From Lotmaria passim (lineage: Eukaryota > Euglenozoa > Kinetoplastea > Trypanosomatida > Trypanosomatidae), in contig CP140196.1 of NCBI GenBank assembly GCA_037349495.1, positions 558,001-622,000 on the forward strand: 64,000 bases of DNA. The letters are read 5' to 3'. Below are positions 30,901 to 38,978 of the stretch, piece by piece. Each line of letters starts with the position of its first letter. The first letter of the stretch is position 1. The notes below the pieces were generated by a model. The model made no database searches and was not told the DNA's origin. It saw only the letters and a program-made list of their open reading frames with translations. A program made the position numbers and the translations under genes.

Positions 30901-32883
30901 GGCGTTCTGCTGTTCCGCCTTCGCTACTGCCGCCGCCACAGCGACCGCAGTAGCCGCCGCAGCTTCCTGCGTCAGCGCCTTCACGCGTGCTTTCAGCGTT
31001 TCCTTCTCCTTCTCCAGTCCTGCCAGCTTCGAGCGCACGGCTGCGTCGCCAGCGTCACCTGCAACAAGAGAGCCATTGACGGACAAGGGAGCTCCGCGTG
31101 GAGTGGCAACCGGTGTCGCCGACGCACTTGTCACACGTGACGACGCCTGCACATTGGCGGCCGCCAGCTTCTCCTTGAGCTTCTCGAGCTCCCTCTGGAG
31201 GTGCTCCTGTGCGGCTTGTGCGGCTCGTGCGGTGGCTTGCGCCTGATGCAGCTCTTTTCGAGCCTCCAGCTTGGACGCAATACTCTCCTTTTTAAAGGTT
31301 GCAAAGGCTGTCTTTTCTGCCTCCCACTTGGTCTGCAAGTCGTCCGACTTCCTGATTGCCTTCTCTAAGAGCTGCTCAGCCTTGACCTTGTCTCTAGTGA
31401 GCATGGAGACCTCCTTCTCCTTGTCTTTTAAAGTTTGCTTCAGTTCCTTGATCATTGATGCGGCCTCCGCACTCGCTGCAGCAGCAAACGCGTTGATTTT
31501 CTCGGCAGCTGCAACTTCGTTCCGATGTGTGTTGTTCGCAGTGTCGAGTGTGGCGACCCTCTCGGCAGAAGATCGAGATGTGGTAGCCTGAGCAGAGGCG
31601 GCAGAGTGCTGACGGGACGCCGCAAGCCGAGCGCGGATCTCTTCCACGCGAGAGGCCATGCTGGTGTCGCGTGGAGTCGCTAGAGCTGCGGGCGAGGTTC
31701 TTTTGGGCTCCTCCGGAGCAACAGCGACGTTCCCTTCATCGCCGTCGCGTATTTTCGCATCCTTCGCATTTACTGCGTCAGCACCATCAGCGGTCTGACT
31801 TGTGCCGTTGAGCTCACCTGAGGATAGTGAAGGAGACGGGGGCAAAGATGACGAGGACACGCGTGCCGCAGAGACAGCAGTAGTGCGTTGGCGAGGTGAA
31901 AGAGCCGGGGCGGCGTGTGGAGACTTCGGCTGCTCTGATGCTGATAGAAGAGAAGAGTGAGAAGCAGACGCCGCGCTCGCTGCATTCACTAGTGCAGCAG
32001 TCAGCGTTTCCTCCGCTGGATCCGCCGCCTTCCGTGTGGCTGCTGGTCTTGCGATCGAGTCCGGCGTTGTTCGTCCTCCTTCCTGGCCAGTCGCTTCGCA
32101 TCCCCTATTCGCTAGCTGCGCTGCTGCGCCTGACGCTGTGGGTGCTGCAGCTTGTAGGGCTGACGTCTTCAAACGTGTGCCACGTTGTTCGAACGTGCTC
32201 TTCTCCACTTCATCTTTTCTTGTCACGTTGGTCGCCGCAGCCACAGGTCGTCGAGGCGACAGAACAAGAGTCGTATTGACGAGAGCCCCGCGTGGAGTTC
32301 GCAACGGCCTTTCCGCCTCCGATAAGTGGTTCGGCGACTCCTTTAGATGCTCGTCAACTTGCGCAACAGCAGCCGCAGCCGGGTCCTCAGCACGTAGGGC
32401 AGCAGGGTCTGACTGAACAAGTCGGCGTGTCGCCGTGACCGGCACGGCAGGTGGGCTGTTGAGGATCCCCTCTGACTTGTCCGCGGCACGGATACAAGCA
32501 TGGGCCGCACTAGCGGTGGCAGAGTTGGCAGCGCGTGGAGTACGTGGCGAGGCAGGCGATGTCCTCAGTGCAGCGGCTCTGACGTTCTCTTTCTGGTGCG
32601 CCGCAGCGGTGTCATCGCCAGAGGCGGCGGAAGAGGTCTCCGTGGAGGTGGATGCTGTCGTGACGGTGTTCGGGTTTCCAGCAGGAGTCAAGAAGACCGG
32701 TTGCCCCACTTTGCAAGCGCCGCTGTCGTACGAGCGCTGGTTAACACTTACAAGTGAGAGACGTCCGCCGTTAGAATTGGAGGCGAAACGTGCGGGGGAG
32801 GGAATCGGCGACGTAGCTGCCACGGGCGACTCTTCTTTGCGTGATGAAGGACTGGACGTCGTGGCGCTGTCAAGAGCGGACAT
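27997..32883 (-). CDS. Long coiled-coil protein with C-terminal SPRY/B30.2-like domain (1628 aa)
   Basis: Three regions can be seen. Residues 1-~405 are disordered and rich in A/S/T, with repeated [S/T]-P-R motifs (SPRTPR, RTPRGA, LSPRRP, LSPRQR, ATPRD). Residues ~407-1065 are mostly heptad-type coiled coil, with a further short coil at ~1148-1174. Residues ~1430-1628 look like a SPRY/B30.2 domain: YYVSLQGGRLYAPS, then VGDEVACVLRLDERSISVEW, NGVDCGVAFTGV, and LYPCVEVNGDGCTVELL at the very end, matching the family's terminal strand pattern. SPRY domains bind proteins, so this may be a cytoskeletal or scaffold adaptor; that is inference. The start is the ATG giving MSALDS; the frame opens four codons earlier at TTG. 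The 5' end raises a splice-site question (see findings). Confidence 0.92.
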   Translation of the reverse strand: MSALDSATTSSPSSRKEESPVAATSPIPSPARFASNSNGGRLSLVSVNQRSYDSGACKVGQPVFLTPAGNPNTVTTASTSTETSSAASGDDTAAAHQKENVRAAALRTSPASPRTPRAANSATASAAHACIRAADKSEGILNSPPAVPVTATRRLVQSDPAALRAEDPAAAAVAQVDEHLKESPNHLSEAERPLRTPRGALVNTTLVLSPRRPVAAATNVTRKDEVEKSTFEQRGTRLKTSALQAAAPTASGAAAQLANRGCEATGQEGGRTTPDSIARPAATRKAADPAEETLTAALVNAASAASASHSSLLSASEQPKSPHAAPALSPRQRTTAVSAARVSSSSLPPSPSLSSGELNGTSQTADGADAVNAKDAKIRDGDEGNVAVAPEEPKRTSPAALATPRDTSMASRVEEIRARLAASRQHSAASAQATTSRSSAERVATLDTANNTHRNEVAAAEKINAFAAAASAEAASMIKELKQTLKDKEKEVSMLTRDKVKAEQLLEKAIRKSDDLQTKWEAEKTAFATFKKESIASKLEARKELHQAQATARAAQAAQEHLQRELEKLKEKLAAANVQASSRVTSASATPVATPRGAPLSVNGSLVAGDAGDAAVRSKLAGLEKEKETLKARVKALTQEAAAATAVAVAAAVAKAEQQNAGAQRAAEAEVEKLRREFADLAETVTQRDAALTSKDADIQKLAAEVEFAKQELAEKERQRQQDLLHKKEEEEKQDALRKHERADASTSTTDDFSQGTTAATSPDPRELTPQPSLPSSFSPPRSLRQVVTFELSVKEATAHLQEELTATQCQVGAYKRMQEHADRRVEQLEAELQSMQSRARDAVEALQKKIREEKDRLAVCTVNSDATALEATKKELEKVRQECAKLKHTVQERGEETAALTSALEEAEDERDVFERQLRDLQQEHRQIEGAARSATEKVRATMAAELKELQGLLDVTRHELSSAEDASHQKDVKLQQLQAEVEGLRTRCSELEQQRHADENEEKQKQEALEKAAEASTTKQVDHYKRKVKSLTKKLAEAEKELQVLGEDYTRVCGERDAAVLRYRTEDKVVTEQPRFIECERQHSEQQKANLSFHSDGVTAAGVARDLSDALLSANRAVPSRLHRDDPSTPASARPLHSSSTAPLSITAALAEERQARAQLQQEVSALQTKVAAMERVASSSPIVHSMVADSVDSFPSVENADFLSWPLQQQQQQHRRGTSKAPPRARSPQTTHALDLRFFDPTRSEAFAPAAEAAAEARAATQTHSQAVVPRCSTSQSATVARVSPRRTQALATLSPQKSGCSIARGSTAAADGGMKEAALDATYADAPLPPVYSPAHPEDSSTSSTAGAAAYRGPDLLFSTTAGSLLVSKRGRQVHRPMVVASRSLPCSGTDTNDGTGKEKAKGGNETETDVVACCAALASMSHSIYASRMNAAGLYHLQHRYRFVLRVLTDSDVGEVLVGFADRYVPLESFGAKRNALRYKGCYYVSLQGGRLYAPSQSIRGEPYGGWEAAAATAAARRWQKAREGHRWEVEDDSAGRLAAPADPRFSLSSSSPSQRAASGAAPAELAARVGDEVACVLRLDERSISVEWNGVDCGVAFTGVSLTPSLYPCVEVNGDGCTVELL

Positions 32884-32949
32884 GGTGTACGTCAAGGAAG
32901 TTGAAGGCGCAGAACGGTGAGGGAGAAAAAAAAAAAAAAAACTGTGACA

Positions 32950-32951
32950 CT
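32950..32951 (-). promoter_or_regulatory. Candidate trans-splice acceptor AG for the SPRY coiled-coil gene
   Basis: The transcribed strand reads a T8-containing tract, then CCTTTTAG, about 67 bases upstream of the ATG. It lies upstream of a second, uninterrupted T16 tract (complement of 32926-32941) that would then be part of the 5' UTR. Confidence 0.5.
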
Positions 32952-34204
32952 AAAAGGAAAAAAACGAGAGAGAAGGATCAAAGAACAAAGGACAGACAAG
33001 AAGAAAAGTCGTATATACACGAGAGTTACTTGCAAAAGAAAAGGTACGGTGAGCTGCAATGCACTGCTTCCTCTTTCTTTCTTCACTGAAAATGACTTGG
33101 AGAGGAAAGGAAAACAATAACGGAGGATGTTAGCTTTAAAAGCAGAACTCGACTGCAGCCTACTTTTTCATCATTCGCAGAAAAACACGATGCCGCAAGT
33201 GCATGTCACTGATTACCTAAAAAAAGGGGATGTCCTGGAGTTTTTCGCAGTTTTCACGCTGTGGGAACGTGTAGCAAAAAAAAAAAAAAACGAGCTTCTC
33301 GACACATCGTTGAGCGTGTGCGACACCAACGGTAACAAAAACAAAAGAGATGGAGTAAGCCTCTGCTGTGCAGCAACGGAAGTGCAAGCCGCTTAAATAC
33401 AGTCCATTTCATCCTTCAAATGAGCACAAGACACTCACTGTGCTACTCCCAGGTGTCGGAAGTGATACCCGGGAAAGCCAGCATCTTAAAGCCAACAAGC
33501 AAACAAACAGACAACAACAACAACAAAAAGCTGTTATTCCTGTGTTTACGCGTGTGCAATGTACCTACTAAGTAGTTAGTAGAGACGTTTGAGAGGAGAA
33601 AAAAGGTGGAGAGAGAGGAAGTAAAATGAGGTCTTTGTCAAAGACCGAGAAAAGCCGAAAAAAAAAAAAGAAACTAAAGAGTTTGACAGTTTGCAGGTAT
33701 CGAAAGAAAAAAGAAAAGCACACATGAAGCCAAGAAGAAGTGCTGTTCACTTCTCTATTGAATCTCCGCATGGTATTAAAAAAAAAAACAGCGAATAACC
33801 CTCCGAGACTTGGTGCTACGATCCCACTTTCACCATAGCTAAGTTAACCTTTCTTTTTGTTGTTGTTGTTCAAAGCACCACCGTGGTGTACATAAGAAAC
33901 ATCAGAAGAACAAACAGAGCACCATAAAGTGTGGCTGAAATACTCTTTTTTTTCTTCTCTTCTTCTCTCCTTCGTTTATCCTTTCACGCCGGACCTTTGA
34001 AGTGCGTGAACAAAAAAAAAAAAACAGACAAAAAAGAGGCGACACGCAACATTCAATGCAGCTCATCTGCACCACAGCTTTACCTCTCTAAAACAAAACA
34101 AAACAAAACTCCTGTGGGGCCAATAAACAAAACAGAGTACAGTTACTCATGAAAAGGAATGGGGGGGAGGAGGAAAAAAAAAAAGAGGATTGCGAAAGCC
34201 ACCG
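32952..34204 (-). other. 1.25-kb non-coding spacer after the 1399-aa coiled-coil gene
   Basis: No gene seen. AT-rich, probably the 3' UTR of the gene ending at 34205. A small palindrome, CACCA-CCG-TGGTG at 33876-33888, has the same stem as the inner part of the hairpin at 25959-25971. A 5-bp stem shared twice could be chance. Confidence 0.55.
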
Positions 34205-37200
34205 CTAGTGCGCGCGTCTACGCGGTGGTGGTGGTGGCGTATTCTGATGCACGTCAATCACCAACGCGTCATCCATCTTTGCAGCTCGCGGAAGGCTCTG
34301 AGAATACACCGAAACGCTGGAGGCAGGGGAGGACGGCGTGCTGTGCTGCTGTGACTGCTGTCGTGACAGCTGCTGTTCAAACGGATGGTAGCGGTGCGAT
34401 GAGCGCGGCACCGAGTCCCCAGTAGAGGCATACTGCACGTTGCTGAACAAGCTCGGGCCGGCGTCGTCCGCTACAGCGTGCCTTTCTGCAATGGAGTCGC
34501 TAGGTGAAGTCTCCCTGGGAAGCGGCGACACTGCCTCAGCTGGGATACGGGAATAACGCAGAATGCCATCGCCCGCTACCTCAGTGTTTGTTTCCCTCCC
34601 AAAAGTGGTTGAAGGACTCGTTTTATCTCCCGCAGCGACCGCAGCAGCAGCAGTGGCAGTGGCAGTGGCAGTCGTGTTGGGTGCGTACTTCGTAGGCAGT
34701 GAACCATTGCGGGTGCTGTGTGCCACACTTGCCCTCGCCGACGATACGGCTGAAGCTGCGGCAGATGAAACGGAGGCTGCCGCAGAGCCGACACTGCGTC
34801 GAGGTTTGGAAGGCGGAGCATGGACAGCTTCACCAGAGATGGCGGTTGGATCTTCCAGCATACCGCTTCGTGGCTGAAAGCCCTCGCTGCTAAAAAAAGG
34901 CTTACTAAGAGAAGAGGGAGAGACACTTACTGGCTCTGACTCGCGGCTGTCCCAGCACGGTTCCGACTCTAGCTCATCACGGTCATTCCCCGCGTTGTCC
35001 AGCGCCCGCCCTGGTACTTTGGCGTTTCTTGAAAAAGAGGCATCAGTGTTTATTTGTGCCGCCTCATCATTCTTCTCCTGCGTCGGCGGGCCGCCTCTCT
35101 TTTTGTCATCACGGTCACTGCTCTGCTTGGTTGCTTGAGCAGCAGCTGCGCGTCGTTGCAGCAACGGTGCTTGCAAAGCCTCGGAGTTGTGGCTGAAGCG
35201 CACATTTACTTCGTCCGTGACAACGGAGGAGAGGGATTGCCGTGAGCTGCGGCGAGGACGCGCGGGTGGGTCCTGCGGGGAGGGAAGGTCCGCCTTGACT
35301 ACGCCCGTGCCATGTGTCTCCTGCAGCTCTTTATCGGCTACCGCCCCCGAACGTGTAGGCAGTGGTGACAGCCCGGCTGCGGAGCTGCCCACGCTGGGCG
35401 TGAGTGCAGCGGCTTTCGCACTCCCCCACGCAGCATTGTTCCGCCCTTCCTCGACCTGCCCAGCCTCTTCGTTGTCGACATCTGCAGTTTTTCTCCCACG
35501 GTCCTCCCGCTCCTGTGCCTCTTCCTCCAGCCTTGATTTTGACAGGGAGTCGATGACATGCTTCGACTCCCCGTTGCACCGCAGGGCAGCTGAGCAGCTC
35601 ACTAGCACCCGGTCCAGAGCCTCTCGTTCCTCGGGTAAGAAGGACTGCTGTAGGCGACGCTCCCGCAGCGTGAGCGGCAACGACGACACAGAAGACGCTT
35701 CCACCCGCTGCGCTGTGTCTCCCTGATGAAGCGGCTCAGTGTGTGGGTGGATGATCGGCTCCAGCTGCTCGGCCATCGAGTCCAACATCTCTGGCAGGCC
35801 CAACGAAGGAGTTGTGGAAGCGATGGAGCCACGGGAAGGCTGCTGGGGTGGCTCCTTCGCCTTGCTCGCCACGTGTTTCTCACACTGCTGCTGGTGCTGT
35901 GGCGTCTCAGGAACGCGTCTTGGCCTCTCCGCTACCACCATGCTCGGAGTTACAGACGATACGCGACGTGGCGCCTCTAACGATGAACCGCCGAGGCCGC
36001 TGTCCTCCACGCCGGTCCGACGACACCGCTGCAACTCCTCAATCGTTTCATTCGCCTCCATCAGCTTTGTGTGCAGATCACGACGCACGTTTTCCAGCTC
36101 CGCCACGCGTCGCTGCAGCACATCGGAGCTGTCCAGCACACTGCGCAGCCGGCTGTCTTCGCGGAAGTCGACGAGCGAGACACTCAACCGGCGGCGCTCC
36201 TCGCGCAGCTGCGTCAGCTCTGCGCGGGCGCGCGACAGCAGCCGCGTGGCGTCGGCGCTCTCGTGCTCGTGGACGTTGACCTTATGCTCAAGTCGCGTGT
36301 TTGCCTGCTTCAGCGCGGTCAGCTGCTGGGACAGCTCCAGGATGGTGCGGAGGTGCTTCTCATTCTCCCGCTGTGAGAGGGCACGGGTGCGGTCTACCTC
36401 CTCGCGCGCCGCCGTCGCCTCCGCAGCGTACTGGCGTAGCAGCGCCGCCTGCTGCTGTCGCTCGATTTCCCCTGCCGTGGCGCTCTCCGCCGACGCGTGT
36501 TTCGCCGCGTCCAGGACGCGCTCCAGCTGCAGCTGGAGACTGCGCACTTCTACATTTTGATCGCTCAGGTCCTTCTCGTAGCGCTCTCGCAGCAGCGCCA
36601 TTTCCTCCGCGTCACACGCCCGTTGGCCTTGCATGCTCGCCACGGCGCCCTCTGCCGCAGCGCACCGCTTTTTAAGCTCCTCATTTTGCTCTCGCAGTGC
36701 GGCAGCGTCTAATTCAGCCTGCTGACGCCGCTGGTCCAGCAGCGCGGTGGCCTCCCGCACGGACGTCTTTACACCTTCCTCCAGTGTTTTGCAGCGAGTC
36801 TGTAAGTCGACGACGAGCTGCAAAACGCCTTCTCGACTGGACTCTTGATCGAACAAGTCGCGCGTCGTCAGCCCCAGTCGCTCCTGGAGCTGCTGGGCAA
36901 ATCCACGCTGCGCCGCCAGCTCGCTCTGCCGCAGATCGGCCAGCTTCTGCACCTCCTCCAGCTTCCGCCGTACCAGCTGCGCCTCTTGCGTGGCTGCCTC
37001 TTTGGCGCTTTCCAGTTGCCGCTGCAGCAATCGCAGCTGCGCCTCCAGCTCCTGAACATGGATGGCTCGCTCGTGCAACTGAACGTCTTTGGCTTCGAGC
37101 ACGCTGTTCGCCTCTTGCAGTGCAGCCTGCGCCTTGCTCAAATCCTCCTCGACCTGCTGCAGGCGGCGTGTGGCAAGCGAGGCTGCCTTTTCGGCCTCGG

Positions 37201-38404
37201 CAGTTTTCTTCTGTTCCGCATAAATGCTCTCTTGGGCCTGCCGCACGAACTCTTTGCGCACTCGCGCACGTGCCCGGTCCTCGCGTTCCTTCATTTTTTC
37301 ATAGAATGCCTCACTGATGTACGTGGTGGTGCTTGTAGCCGCTGCACTGCTGTTGCTATTTTCGCGGCCGTTGTTTCCCTTCGCCGTGTCACCATTCCCA
37401 CCACGTGAGGCATCTTTGACCTCCGTGCTAACTCGTAACACACCAGCGCCGACGCTGGTAGTCGCGACGCCGCTGCTCCCTGTCATCACAGTGCCAAGAG
37501 GCGAGGAAGTGAGGCTCATGGTAGCCTGATTCAACAACTCTTCCCGATCCCGCTCCGCCTTCTGCCGAGCCTCTTTTTCGCTCTGCAGCTCCGCCTTCAG
37601 CCGACTCACCTCCCGCTGCCGCTTTGTCTCTGCCGCGCTCATCCGCTTCTCCGACTCTCGCAGCTCTGTCTCCAGCTGACGGTAGGCGCGAATCACATCT
37701 TCCTCGTAAGCAGTGCTGCGCCGCACCTCCGCCGTCCAGCGGCCGGCGTACTCCTCCGCGGCGGAGTTGCGCTCCTGCGCGATGCCAGGCACGGCAGCTG
37801 CGATGGCCGTTGGGGATCCGATGTTGTTTGAGTGTTGCTTCTGCTGTTGTTGCTGCTGCTCCGGCTGACTGCAGCTGGGGGAGGCGGCAGACAGAAAGGA
37901 CCATCGCACCGATTCATCGCCGGCTACCGCGTGTGGGTCGCCGTGTCGCGCACGTTGCGGCATCGCCGTTGCCACAGCGGCCGCGGCAGGCGCTGCTTCG
38001 TAATTTGCCGCAAGGCGGGACTCGGAGAAGGATTCACGAGTGTTTTCGGAACTGATGGGACGGTAGGAACGCTCGGCAATCGAGTCGGAGCGATTTGGGC
38101 TGCTGGCTTCTGCGACGCACTCGTGCGAGGAGCACTGCCTCGGTGAGGCGTGCTCGCGCTCCGTGGCCTCGGTGATGACGACCTGTGGTGCGCATTGGTT
38201 AGGTCTTTCCTCGCCTACTGTCTTGATACTGGTGCTGTGCGCCGACTGGTTGGGGCTAGCACGTTTGTCTGCAACGCCATGCGTCGCACGCCACCGTGAC
38301 AGCGAGGAGGTGGACGCGACGGATACGGAGCGGGAGAAAGAGCCGTTTCGTGCGGCCTCCGCGGGTTCCTCCGGCGGTGTCACGATGTTTGGAAGGTCAG
38401 ACAT
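34205..38404 (-). CDS. Long coiled-coil protein with disordered ends and proline-arginine tail (1399 aa)
   Basis: Not assigned to a family. Residues 1-~220 are disordered and S/A/P/E-rich, with a short Q run. Coiled coil begins at ~228-288 and, after a G/S/N-rich break, continues from ~365 to ~795, rich in E/Q/R/L/A. Residues ~800-1399 are mainly disordered. They contain one better-ordered helix-like patch at ~920-970 (FLPEEREALDRVLVSCSAAL) and end in PPPPPRRRAH, a possible SH3- or profilin-type ligand. There is no signal peptide or membrane segment. It lies next to another long coiled-coil gene but lacks that gene's SPRY domain, and I see no clear alignment between them. A cytoskeletal or flagellar-base role is plausible but not shown. 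The ATG at 38404 is the first in frame. Confidence 0.9.
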   Translation of the reverse strand: MSDLPNIVTPPEEPAEAARNGSFSRSVSVASTSSLSRWRATHGVADKRASPNQSAHSTSIKTVGEERPNQCAPQVVITEATEREHASPRQCSSHECVAEASSPNRSDSIAERSYRPISSENTRESFSESRLAANYEAAPAAAAVATAMPQRARHGDPHAVAGDESVRWSFLSAASPSCSQPEQQQQQQKQHSNNIGSPTAIAAAVPGIAQERNSAAEEYAGRWTAEVRRSTAYEEDVIRAYRQLETELRESEKRMSAAETKRQREVSRLKAELQSEKEARQKAERDREELLNQATMSLTSSPLGTVMTGSSGVATTSVGAGVLRVSTEVKDASRGGNGDTAKGNNGRENSNSSAAATSTTTYISEAFYEKMKEREDRARARVRKEFVRQAQESIYAEQKKTAEAEKAASLATRRLQQVEEDLSKAQAALQEANSVLEAKDVQLHERAIHVQELEAQLRLLQRQLESAKEAATQEAQLVRRKLEEVQKLADLRQSELAAQRGFAQQLQERLGLTTRDLFDQESSREGVLQLVVDLQTRCKTLEEGVKTSVREATALLDQRRQQAELDAAALREQNEELKKRCAAAEGAVASMQGQRACDAEEMALLRERYEKDLSDQNVEVRSLQLQLERVLDAAKHASAESATAGEIERQQQAALLRQYAAEATAAREEVDRTRALSQRENEKHLRTILELSQQLTALKQANTRLEHKVNVHEHESADATRLLSRARAELTQLREERRRLSVSLVDFREDSRLRSVLDSSDVLQRRVAELENVRRDLHTKLMEANETIEELQRCRRTGVEDSGLGGSSLEAPRRVSSVTPSMVVAERPRRVPETPQHQQQCEKHVASKAKEPPQQPSRGSIASTTPSLGLPEMLDSMAEQLEPIIHPHTEPLHQGDTAQRVEASSVSSLPLTLRERRLQQSFLPEEREALDRVLVSCSAALRCNGESKHVIDSLSKSRLEEEAQEREDRGRKTADVDNEEAGQVEEGRNNAAWGSAKAAALTPSVGSSAAGLSPLPTRSGAVADKELQETHGTGVVKADLPSPQDPPARPRRSSRQSLSSVVTDEVNVRFSHNSEALQAPLLQRRAAAAQATKQSSDRDDKKRGGPPTQEKNDEAAQINTDASFSRNAKVPGRALDNAGNDRDELESEPCWDSRESEPVSVSPSSLSKPFFSSEGFQPRSGMLEDPTAISGEAVHAPPSKPRRSVGSAAASVSSAAASAVSSARASVAHSTRNGSLPTKYAPNTTATATATAAAAVAAGDKTSPSTTFGRETNTEVAGDGILRYSRIPAEAVSPLPRETSPSDSIAERHAVADDAGPSLFSNVQYASTGDSVPRSSHRYHPFEQQLSRQQSQQHSTPSSPASSVSVYSQSLPRAAKMDDALVIDVHQNTPPPPPRRRAH

Positions 38405-38978
38405 CTCTTAGTTGTGAGAGTGGTGATTAGTTGAGGAAAGAGCTCCTACTGAATTAAAGAACTATGAACGAACGAACAAAAAGAAGCTCAGCTTTACTCT
38501 AGAATAAAAACAACAGCCAAAAAAAAAAAAAGAACAAGCGATCCAGAGGAAAAAGAGACACACTCTCTCCCACAGGATCAGCCTTCCAACGGGCTAGAGT
38601 GATAGGAAAAAAAAAAAAGAACGTACGGGAGCACAACACATGAAAATGGCAAGCCGAAAATAGATCAAGAAGGACAACACCACCGACGCATCTACGATAC
38701 ATCTTTTTTGGTTTGTATTGCTAAGCCGCTTCAGGCATAAAGCCCCGCATCCAATGCAAAAAAAAAAAAAACGGGAATCTATCAAGTTCAAAACGGGCTT
38801 CACACACACACACAGTAATTAAAAAAAAAAAAGCTGCTCGCCTACTTCGCAAAGAACGTCTCATTGATGCACAAACGTGTTTCGTCTGCGCTGCCTTACA
38901 GCGCTGTCTTAGTTTTGAGGTTGTATTTTTCTGCCGTTCTATAAAGCTCAACAGCGTATTCTGATACAAAGCTACCGA
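38405..38978 (-). other. Short spacer between the FG/NPF protein gene and the 1399-aa coiled-coil gene
   Basis: 574 bases with poly(A) tracts on the plus strand and no gene. It serves as the 3' flank of the gene ending at 38979 and the splice region of the next. The sequence just before the ATG at 38404 is pyrimidine-rich but has no strong long tract. Confidence 0.6.

Noticed and set aside
33876-33888. Palindrome sharing a stem with the hairpin at 25959-25971 as a family of 3' UTR elements
   Set aside because: Only five base pairs and a few flanking bases are shared between two sites; this is within chance for 64 kb.
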